From contig NC_135554.1 in NCBI RefSeq assembly GCF_964340395.1, forward strand, positions 3,484,475 to 3,548,474: 64,000 nt of DNA, written 5' to 3'. Numbering within the stretch: position 1 is the stretch's first letter; each line of letters opens with the position of its first letter. Of this stretch, positions 1-12,278 are shown piece after piece. Below the pieces are notes generated by a model, which ran no database searches, was not told where the DNA came from, and saw only the letters and a list, made by a program, of their open reading frames with translations. Source of the stretch: Glandiceps talaboti. Taxonomy: Eukaryota; Hemichordata; Enteropneusta; Spengelidae. Made by a program: the position numbers and the translations under genes.

Positions 1-1499
1 AGTTTATAAAAGAAGTTAATCTAAAATGTTCTACTCGTCACATGAACTTGTCAGAAGGGATTAATATACTTTCTATTTTGGACACTACATGTTATTTACA
101 CTACAAATCACCAAATCTCATCAGATTCCAGTTTCTATTATACACTATACTAGGTATGACCACCTAAAGTTCTCTAACATACCGGTGACTTTACTATACA
201 TGCAATATTAATGCCCCTATACCAATGTTACGGGTCCACTTTTATGTGACATGTGAAACTCATTTAAAACTTATATTTACGTTAGCTTTTCGAAGCTTGG
301 AAATATTACCTCAAAGGCTATGAATAACCTAAACATTGCCTTAATAGAGGCAAAAAATTGCAGATCTGCCAGGGGCAAAACCCCAAGGACTCCCTTACTC
401 CCAGAGGTCACCCATGCATTCAACCAACAATCAGACGCACCAACAACCTGATATTGTCTTTTAAAGATGTGAAATGTTTGCCAAGATAGTCTAAAATTGT
501 CTTTGACTCCAAATCTCCCCTACCAATGATACTACCATTACATGTGCTGACCTTTACTACATGTATATAATGATGCCATTTAACTGTTTAAGAACATATT
601 TCAACCCTATGTAAGTTATAAAGAATAGTTTCTGATACTTGATGGTGCTGTCTTGTAAAGCATGGATTGAGTTATTGCATGGATAAAGTTATTCAAAGGG
701 TTTGAATAGCCTAAATATTGGCTTTAAGAGTAAAAATCCTCCAGAGCTTCTAGAGGGCGACACCCTTGGACCCCCCCCCCCCCACATGAGGTGGACATAT
801 CCCAGTCTCAAGCTTTTCCCCTCATACTGTCAAGATGCTATCAAAGTATATTTCAACCCTATGTAGTTGCTTTTTACATGTTGGTGCTGTCTTGTAAAGC
901 TTGGAAATTATTTTCTGAAAGGGTCTGAATAGTCTCAAAATTGATTTTTCAGGGTAAAAAACCTCCATGGCCATTCACTAGTATTGCCCATCACCCCTAC
1001 ACAGACATGGACATGAACACGAACACATATAGCCAGGAATCTGTAAACACACTTGCATGCCATGCCTATAGCACCACACGTCAGATAAATGCCACCATAA
1101 CCATAAATTGTTTCATAATTTTAATCAATCTAAAATTGTTGAACACCAAATAATGACTTTTAACTTGTGTACCCTGTGTTGAAACCTGTCATCACTAGAA
1201 ATCAACTGACAACTTAATTTGCTGCCTGGATGAATTATAATATACAACAAACAAACAAACAAAAAATGTACAAGAATAACGAAATTGAACAGCTTTGGTA
1301 AATAATTCTACTTTGATAGTTATAGATAACTTCTCTGTGTAAGTGGCATGGCTATATAGTTCAACATTGCATCAATTTTGTGATATATCTTCTTACTACA
1401 TAACATCACAGACAAGAATATTCTTGTCTGTGATAACATGCACAATTCTTTTGCAACATAATCATAAATTATGAAAATTGTAACAGGCCATCATATTGA
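1..1499. other. 3' flank of TTC39 with diverged dispersed repeats
   Basis: No gene is seen here. Three diverged copies of one dispersed sequence occur near 296-400, 655-790 and 893-960. Each has a block reading roughly 'gcttggaaat..., rich in tgaat(a)gcctaaa', followed in two copies by a stretch ending in a C-run (C-run at about 770-783). The family is not recognised. Confidence 0.4.
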
Positions 1500-1745
1500 A
1501 GTGTGATATACTATGACAACAGACATACACTTAGTGTTAAGTTTGATGTTACTATGACAACAGGCATAGTGTTAAGTTTGATGTTACTATGACAACAGAC
1601 ATAGTGTTAAGTTTGATGTTACTATGACAACAGACATGTTAATAAGTGATGTTACTATGACAAGAGACATGGTCATAAGTGATGTTACCATGACAACAGA
1701 CATGGTCATAAATGATGTTACCATTATGACTATGGACATGGCCAT
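1500..1745. repeat. About 40-bp tandem repeat
   Basis: Five to six imperfect copies of a unit built on 'gatgttactatgacaacaga' followed by 'catagtgttaagttt' or 'catggtcataagt'. Later copies diverge, so the array looks old or is no longer being homogenised. Confidence 0.8.
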
Positions 1746-2386
1746 ACCCACTTGTTACAATATTTGTTTCAACTATATAAAGTTTGCTTAAAGTGATTAT
1801 TAGTAAATGTTAAATTTCTGGTACAAATACCATTACATTCATTAGAGTGAAATGCATTTAAAAATACATCATCCTCTCAATCCATGCACAGCAAATAATT
1901 TGCCCAATGGTTTAATTTTTGAATCTAAAATGTTACTACTAAGATACTACAATTCCTACTTCAGTTAGGACTGAATCAATCAATAAATGTTTCCCTTTAT
2001 GTGATTGGCTAATTATATTTAGTTCAAATCGTACAGCTCCACCCTCTTTATTGATTGACACATAGACTCTACAGAAGAGAGATCTCTTCTTTAACACCAA
2101 TGATTCACAGTCTGTGGTAACACTACTTACACCATTAACACAGCAAGTCACCTTAAAAACCAGAAATAGTTTGTGCCTGTTTCCAGACCAACACTACATG
2201 AAAGTAGAATTCTGTATTTGCATTCCTAAGTGTGTGTTAAGACACAGACAACTAACATAGTGGTTAAGAGGACATTCTTACAACAATCGAGTCTAGGGGT
2301 CTCAGCTAAAACTGAATTTCCAGTTCTAATTACCAATAGATTCCATTTACTTAAGTCAACTTTCTCTTTATTTTCTTGGGAAGAGA

Positions 2387-2562
2387 TGCAGCTAAAAAGA
2401 GATACAACTACATAATGCAGCTAAAAGGAGATACAACTACATAATGCAGCTAAAAGGAGATTCTACATAATGCAGCTAAAAAGAGATACTAATTACTACA
2501 TAATGCAGCTAAAAAGAGATACTACATAATGCAGCTAAAAAGAGATACTACAGTACATAATG
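2387..2562. repeat. 27-33-bp tandem repeat
   Basis: About six copies of 'taatgcagctaaaaagagat' plus a variable 'ac(aa)ctaca' tail. It lies about 300 bp beyond the TTC39 stop codon, possibly in its 3' UTR. A minus-strand AATAAA (plus-strand tttatt at 2367-2372) sits at its edge and could be a poly(A) signal. Confidence 0.75.
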
Positions 2563-2876
2563 CTATAATGGTATATAAAGCTTTGCACACACACATATAA
2601 AACAATAATGCTTCTATAATATCATGAAAAGAGAGAAAAATTGATCAAAACATAGAGAGTGTAATTCATTGTGGTTTACAGGTTTTATATATATTGCACT
2701 TTTAGTAGAGTTTGTGTATCTATAATGTTTATACAGTTACAAGTCAAGATATCATATTTGTTACATAGATCACTGACTGAAAGACATGTCATTTAGAGAG
2801 ACCACTGTATTTGTAAAACATCACATCTAGTATTTAGTGAAAATAAACAATTTATCTATGGATACAGCGATATGAT

Positions 2877-3069
2877 TTAATCTGATGGCACACTATCAGC
2901 ATCAATACCAAATCCCTGATCTGATAAATCATCACTGTCTATTGAGATGTCTAGGGCTGCAGCAGCTGCAGTGTCACCCTTTGTCTTCAGTTTCAGTTTG
3001 ATACTTGTCATGGCTGCATGGATACGGAAATGGAGTCGAGATTGTAATTGACGAGTCTTCTTGTAGTTC
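2877..3069 (-). CDS. TTC39: TTC39 exon 16 (C-terminus, stop)
   Basis: Residues 562-625 and TAA. Acceptor AG is at 3070-3071, phase continuing from exon 15 (AA+G = Lys). It encodes the final TPR helix ([20 protein letters not shown]) and an acidic tail ending [10 protein letters not shown]. Length 193 nt. Confidence 0.92.
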
Positions 3070-3468
3070 CTACATTAACAGACAAAAAATACCAATTGAA
3101 TTATGAAAATAGAATGTTACTCACATACCAAGAAAATGACTCATAGAAAAATAAGCAATTTTGTCAATTCAATGCAAACACACCCAGTGAATTAATTGTC
3201 CCCCAGGTTAGTCATGCATTTGTTGAATTTGTATTAAAGGTCTATGATTTAATCCCAGGTTCACTTAACAGCATCATCTTATCAATCGAATAAATGGATA
3301 GAATTTTAATAGATACAATTATTCTTTCATTCTGGATCAACTTTTTCTTTAGCTCAGCCAGGTAGCCCAAATGTTAGTCTTCATCCAATATAGGCCTTTT
3401 AACATTTCCATCCATTTAACCAACCAAGCAAGTAAGCAAGCAAGCAACCAACCAACCAAGCAACCAAC

Positions 3469-3503
<35 letters not shown>

Positions 3504-6500
3504 CCAACCAACCAAGCAACCAAGCAAGCAAGCAAGCAAGCAATGTTAATTGTAAAAACTGGCTGAGATAAAACGTATTCAGTCCAATAAAGTGATAGAT
3601 AGATAAGATTAAGGTTTGTATGAGCTAAAATCTAACAGAACTAAAAGTGTAGTAAATTATGATTAGAATGAATTAAAGAAGAAAAGAACAATATGGCAGT
3701 TAGTATATGCTATAATTAGAATCTCTTCTAAAATAGAACAACAACACCTAGATAATATTTGTACATGTACATACTTTGCTTGTAAAAGATAATCCTTGGC
3801 ATCTTCCAGTTTGTCCTGTTCCATGTACAAGATTCCTAACTCTGCCATAGCAAATGGTACCAGATACATTTCTGACTGAATCTGCTTCTCACTGCAAAAC
3901 AAAGTCAAAATGTTGAACAGTCATATATAGAATAAATATACTATATCCTTCGTGAATATATCTAGTGTAGATACAGTTAGGGATGGTACATTTATACTAT
4001 ATCCTTCGTGAATATATCTAGTGTAGATAAAGTTAGGGATGGTACATTTATACATGAGGGGAACATCGCCTTTACCGGCAAAGTGCAATTCTTGCACTTT
4101 CTTATCAATCCTTATCAGCTCATTACCATAACTAAGTGTTTTCTTTTTGTAATTACATCTGATAAGCCTGAGTCATCACTGGTACAGGTACTACTTACTA
4201 GGTCAAGACTGAAATGCTGTTGACCGAATGTGTGCAAGTACTAGTGAGTGTGTTAATCCGCCGCGAGGCACAACTGGCTTGGGTGAAAGGTCACGATCCG
4301 ATTGCGATCATAACATTAGGATACATCGTGCACCGTACATTGACGATGTTACATGTGGTATATGGACATCAGATATGGGAATTTGCTATTTAAGTATCTC
4401 TGCTTAATTTTTCAAAAAATTATTTAACTAACTATGGAACTAGAAAAACTTTAGTTCCGAGTGCAAGGTTACTTTCAAGGAGTGAATCGTTTGAGTCAAG
4501 GGACGTTATCAGCTGTTACAACTTTTATAATCCTATTACAGTTGACATTGCAAACAGATTTAGAGATTGTCAACAACCCGACTTGCCTATTGATGAACTC
4601 AGTTATCCGTAGTTTGGTTTTACCGAGGCGTTTCCGACATGACTATGTCCTATGTGAAGATATCTAGTGTACATACAGTTAGGGATGGTACATTTATACT
4701 ATGTCCTATGTGAATATATCTAGTGTACATACAGTTAGGGATGGTACATTTATACTATGTCCTATGTGAATATATCTAGTGTAGATACAGTTAGGGATGG
4801 TACATTTATACTATGTCCTATGTGAATATATCTAGTGTACATACAGTTAGGGATGGTACATTTATACTATGTCCTATGTGAATATATCTAGTGTACATAC
4901 AGTTAGGGATGGTACATTTATACTATGTCCTATGTGAATATATCTAGTGTAGATAAAGTTAGGGATGGTACATTTATACTATGTCCTATGTGAATATATC
5001 TAGTGTAGATAAAGTTAGGGATGGTACATTTATACTATGTCCTATGTGAATATATCTAGTGTAGATACAGTTAGGGATGGTACATTTATACTATGTCCTA
5101 TGTGAATATATCTAGTGTAGATAAAGTTAGGGATGGTACATTTATACTATGTCCTATGTGAATATATCTAGTATACATACAGTTAGGGATGGTACATTTA
5201 TACTATGTCCTATGTGAATATATCTAGTGTAGATAAAGTTAGGGATGGTACATTTATACTATGTCCTATGTGAATATATCTAGTGTAGATACAGTTAGGG
5301 ATGGTACATTTATACTATGTCCTATGTGAATATATCTAGTGTATACAGTTAGGGATGGTACATTTATACTATGTCCTATGTGAAGATATCTAGTATACAT
5401 GGATGGTACATTTAGATGTTATACCAAAATATTTTTCTTCATTCAGCCAAGGAAAATACGGGCTTTGTCAGTATGAGTCAGTAGTGACAATCCTTAGGTC
5501 ATGAATATTCTCAGGCTGAATGAGGAAAATTCTTCGAGAATAACTTAATTATACCAGTGCCAGTAATATCAAAGAAAAATTGGGGAAAGTAATGGCAATT
5601 TTAAAAGTTTCGACTCATATTTCGAACACAACAGAACCAGCGATGTTGTCGTGACATAGACACCCATTGTTGTCGTGACATAGACACCCATTGTTGTCAC
5701 ATAGACTATGACATAGTATGACCAGAGTACAAATTCCATATTTTTTGTTCAACTTGGCTTGTACAAAGTATAATCACATTTGGACATATGCATCAAGTTA
5801 TTTCACCACTTGAGGTATATTAATGACACAACCATAGTTAGCAGACACCCTATTCTATCAGACTTTCCTATTATAATTCTGAACACAACAATTTACAGTA
5901 TAATACAAAGAGAAAGCAGCAAAGGTTGGTAACATCATGTTTGCTGGCTGATTACATTACATAACTATCATACAAGGTTGTTATTTTTTTATCATAACTT
6001 TTTCAATTGTTAGATTTGATTTTGACACTTGCCTACCTGATGATGTTATTTGACCAAAACACATTGCCATTTGGTTGTTACTATGGGTGTGGTCATTGTT
6101 GCTAGGGCCAAAATGTTTTACATAAAATCTGCAGAATAACACTTCTAGTATCATCTCGCCAAGTTTTAGACTCACTGACAAAGTACTTTCTGAGATTTAA
6201 GTTTTTGACCAAAATTCACATTTTTTTACACCTAATTTGCATATCACTCATGAAATCATATTATGCTTGATATTTTGACCAAAAAGACACATTTTTAGCC
6301 CTAATTTGCATATCACTGATGGAATCATCATGTAATGAACAAATCTAAATTATCATGCCACTAAGAACATTCCCACCAAATTTCAGGCCAATCTGCCCAG
6401 CAGTTTTGGCGTTTAAGTATTTTGACCAAAAATCACATTTTTTACCCAAAAATGGCTCTAAGTTGGCTAAATTGCATCATATCCAAAAGCATATTGATGT

Positions 6501-9500
6501 GCATATGTAAGTCATAGTTTATTATCCATTAACTAAGTTTGAAAGAAATTGGTCAATGAATGTCCAAGAAATGGCTCCGGGCGCACAGAGCCCAATCTAT
6601 AAGCCCCATCCTGGACTGTGTCCGGCGGGGGCTAATAAACCAAATATGGCTATTTGACCTTGAAGAAGCCTTGCAAGGTCAAAGTGCAAAGTCTTAAAAA
6701 AGCTCATATTTAATCAAATGGGTGAAGGCACTTGAATGGAGTCACTACGTATTACATCTACAAAGTTATGTGAAATTTCACAAGAAATATGGCCATATTT
6801 GATTCAGTCGCAAAACAAATACAAAGTGATGTGCATAAGTATCATCTCTGCGCCAGGTTTGATTTAAATTGGTTGGTGCATGCCAGAGATATGAAAGTGA
6901 CCACATGCTTGCACACACACAAAGATGGTACACAATGTATAAGCCCTCTTTTGGTGGTGCCTGTTGGAGGGGGGGGGGGGGGGGGGCTAATAGAACTTAC
7001 CACTGTAAGACATCTTTGAATGATATTTCAGCTTGAAGTCCTTTATCCAGATACTTCAGACACATTCCTTTTAGAAGCATTATTAGAGCAAAGTCATCAC
7101 CATAATGAGAATTCATGACTGAAAGAAATGATAGAAATGAAAACATTCATTCAAATGATTTGATAGGTATCATTTTGTATCAGTGATTTGCATTGTACAC
7201 TTACACTAACACTGACTTGGATTCTGTCATAATATTCATCTGACAATAAGCCATTTTCTGTCGTGTGGCAGATCTGATGAGATATGCAAATATACCTAAC
7301 AACAGTTGTCAAGGAGGTCAACCTATCGGTGTTGCCATATTGTTTACATGAAGGTCAATGCAACCTGTTCAAACATGTCTGAGTTATGGCTTTGGACATG
7401 AAAACTGCGCCAACAAAATTGCTGCCAGGCAGCCATATTGGATCGTATCACGACGAAAATGGATATGCACATGTATGTCATAGAACACTGTCCTAATACC
7501 AACATTGAATGAGATCTGTTCAAGCATGTCTGAGTTATGGCTTTGGACATGGAAAATTCATTCGCAAACAAAATAGCTGCTAGGCAGCCATATTGGATCG
7601 TATCATGAAACAAATTGATGTGCATATGTATGCCATAGTATGTTGCCCCTGTACCAAGTTTGAAAAAAATCAGTCCAGGCATTTCCAAGAAACGGCTCTG
7701 GGCAGACGGACGGAACCCAATCCATAAGTCCCCATCCCGGACTTCGTCCGGTGGGGACTGAAATGACATAGTATCTCCAAATTTTAATTTGGAAATACAC
7801 ATATATAGCTGATTTATAAATTTATATGATAAAATCAAAAACAATGAAAAAAATTGTGATATGACTGTGATATTATACACGGTCTTACAGGGTTTTTTCA
7901 AATTTGAAATGAAAATTATTTTGTATCAATTATCCAAAGAAAGCACTGTTAAAAACCATTAGTTTAGAACTGTTATATATTGTTACATTTGGTTAGAAAT
8001 GTTATCAATTGTTACCTTTGGTTAGAAATGTTATCAATTGTTACCTTTGGTTTTATTTACAACATTCAGTGTTTTCTCAATCTCTGCTAAGATAGGTGCC
8101 ATCAAGTCTTTGTTCTGACCTATTATGTTGAAACCATTCCATACATAAATCAGCTCCTGTAAGATTAATAATAAATACAATAATGGTGAAATGATTCCAT
8201 ATGTAAATCAGTTCCTGTAAGATTAATAATAATACAGTAATATTGAAACCATTCCATACATAAATCAGCTCCTGTAAGATTAATAATGATACAGTAATAT
8301 TGAAACCATTCCATACATAAATCAGTTCCTGTAAGATTAATAATAATACAGTAATTTTGAAACCATTCCATACATAAATCAGCTCCTGTAAGATTAATAA
8401 TAAATATAATAATGGTGAAATGATTCCATATGTAAATCAGTTCCTGTAAGATTAATAATAAATATAATAATGGTGAAATGATTCCATATGTAAATCAGTT
8501 CCTGTAAGATTAATAATAATACAGTAATATTGAAACCATTCCATACATAAATCAGCTCCTGTAGGATTAATAATAAATACAATAATGTTGAAACCATTTG
8601 ACCATACATAAATCAGCTCCTGTAAGATTAATAATAACACAACAATGGTCTTGATATTGCTACATGAAAACAATATGTCACTAAGAATTTACCTGACTCT
8701 GCATAACAAGTGTCTGAGACATTCCAAACTCACAGAGTGCCAATGACTTGTAAAACACAAGATATTTTAATTAACAAAATGTAACTTATGCTAGATACTA
8801 ATTTGCTGTGATTTTTTGGTTACTTTTCTCATGTAAGTTCACTCCAAACTGTAGGATTACAAATATGACTGTCACAAGCAGAACTTGCTACACACAGAGA
8901 AAGTAAACAACTGAATTGGATTAATAACATTTAAGATTATATTCAAGGTGATAGTCCTAACTTTATGATAATCAGGCATGTGACTATAACTTGGGTTAAT
9001 ATTACTGTATTTTTATTCTTCCATTATATAAAATTATCAGACCATTGTAACTGTATTGAGAACAGACACTTGGCAGAGCATGTTGGAAGTACAGAGACTT
9101 GTATTACATTCCACTGTTTGATAAGAACAGTTTTATGGCCTCTTTATTTGTACAAGAAATGCCAGGGAACTTGAAATTCATTTTTGAATGTGAGCTACTT
9201 TCTAGAGAGGCCATAAAACTATGACAGCTGTAAAATATTTTATGTATCATCAAGTACACGATATACATAATATACATGTATTTGACAGTTGATGGCTGAG
9301 TATAATTTGACTCACCAGTCCAGGGATGGTCAGTCTGTTACCCTTCTCTAAGAAAAACTTAGCCTTGTGTATGGCCCACTTCTCAAAGGGAATAGACTTG
9401 CCAGCTATCCGTTGTTTAAGGTCTGGAATCTCAGAAAACATCTTTTGTAGTCTTAGGATAGTTTCTGCTGTTGGGTCCGGTATCATACATAGGAAGGCAG

Positions 9501-11946
9501 CTTTCAGGTACGCATAGGTAGCCTACATTGAATAACACATATAAACACAATATCACAGTCAGGTAGTAGTGAAGACTACACTTGTAAAAGAAACAGTTGT
9601 CACCTATGGGTAATGTGTGTTGTGTCTGAATGCAAGGAGAAACAGATTAGTAAAATCTTCATCATTGGTCGGATAACATTCATACCAATTACACCCCATT
9701 CATTCAATTTCTCAACAAATAAACCTCCACATTATTTCATTGACAATCAAATAATCTTGTCTTGAAAAGTTCTCATGTACAAAGCCTTATCAAAACCTCA
9801 TTCATTTAATACATCAATATGCTGTGTAATTGTTGCATTCTAGTATTTTGCCCATATAACTGACAGACTTTGGTGCATAAACAGTTTGCAACTAGACACA
9901 CTCCCTATGTAACCTTTCTATTAATCACAAAGGAACTCTATCCCTACAGACTTTGAATTGTTATCAGACACACGAACACCCATCCACCCATAGACATACA
10001 CTCATACATACATACATACATACATACATACATACATACACATACATACATACATACACTCATACATACATACATACATACATACACTCATACATACATA
10101 CATACATACATACATACATACATACATACATACATACATACATACATACATACATACATACATACATACATACATACATACAGACATACACTCATACATA
10201 CATACATACATACATACATACATACATACATACATACATACATACATACATACACTCATACATACATACATACATACATACATACATACATACATACATA
10301 CATACATACATACACTCATACATACATACATACATACATACATACATACATACATACATACATACATACATACATACATACATACACTCATACATACATA
10401 CATACATACATACATACATACATACATACATACATACATACATACATACATGTACACTCATTCATACATACATACATACATACATACATACATACATACA
10501 TACATACATACATACATACATACATACATACATACATACATACCTATCCACCCATCCCACATATGCACCACACATCCACAGATAAACACACATACAGCTG
10601 AGACAGACACATTCACTCACTTTCTTGCCCACACATATAGCCTTCTCATCCACAGGCACCCCTAACACATACCAGAAAGACACACTCATCCACCTTCCCC
10701 ACACATAACCGACCCATCCACATCTACACATATACATGTACACCCAAACTACTCACTATGCAAACTAAAATTCAACTGTGATAAAATTAGCTAAATATAG
10801 TACATGTACACACCTTAGACCATCTGCTTTCCTTGTATAGAATCTCTGCATATCTACATGCCATTAACCAATCCATACGGAATGCATAGCACCACATTAA
10901 CTCCCAGTAACAAATGTGATGAAACTGTTTCCATTCTGCCTGACTATTGATAGATTCTTCTAATTTATAAATTGCCTGTTTCAAAGAAAAAGAAGAAAAG
11001 TTTATTGTATTGCCATGGATTCTATTTATCTACAGTCTGTGAGTTTTATCAGACATCACAGTAACTGTGTATCACAGTGTGTCATACATATATTTTAAAA
11101 TCTTTTGATACTGCAATATGTGTAGATAAAGACATGTCAGACATGCCAACTTAGTTTATTATATATTGAAGTCTACCAGCATAGAGTTAGTGAGTCTACT
11201 ACTTACATCTACTGTGTTAGCTTGTATTTCATGAAGTCTACCAGTATAGAGTTAGTGAGTCTACTACTTACATCTACTGTGTTAGCTTGTATTTCATGAA
11301 GTCTACCAGCATAGAGTTAGTGAGTCTACTACTTACATCTACTGTGTTAGCTTGTATTTCATGAAGTCTACCAGCATAGAGTTAGTGAGTCTACTACTTA
11401 CATCTACTGTGTTAGCTTGTATTTCATGAAGTCTACCAGTATAGAGTTAGTGAGTCTACTACTTACATCTACTGTGTTAGCTTGTATTTCATGAAGTCTA
11501 CCAGTATAGAGTTAGTGAGTCTACTACTTACATCTACTGTGTTAGCTTGTATTTCATGAAGTCTACCAGTATAGAGTTAGTGAGTCTACTACTTACACCT
11601 ACTGTGTTAGCTTGTATTTCATGAAGTCTTCCAGCATAGAGTTAGTGAGTCTACTACTTACATCTACTGTGTTAGCTTGTATTTCATGAAGTCTACCAGT
11701 ATAGAGTTAGTGAGTCTACTACTTACATCTACTGTGTTAGCTTGTATTTCATGAAGTCTACCAGCATAGAATAAAAAGATTGCACCGTTAGGAAACAATT
11801 CAAGGCACGGCTTCAGAATTCGGTTTGAGTATTCAATATCTCCATCTCCAGTACCTAGTGAATGAAATGATATCACTTTGCCCTGAACAATCCATAATCA
11901 AGACATACCAAGTAATGCACAAACAGACACAGACACAGACATATGC

Positions 11947-12032
<86 letters not shown>

Positions 12033-12245
12033 ACACACTCTCTCTCTCTCTGTGAAAAAGATAAATGAGACACATATATGTTCAAATTGCGTAAGTACTT
12101 AATTATCCACGCTGTATGGGTTAAATGTAGGGTACGCTGTCTGTCTGTATCTCTCTGCCTCTGTCTGTCTGTCTCTGTCTGCCTATCTGTCTGTCTGTCT
12201 ATCTATCTGTGTCTCTATCTGTCTCTGTCTCTGTCTCTGTGTGTG

Positions 12246-12278
<33 letters not shown>

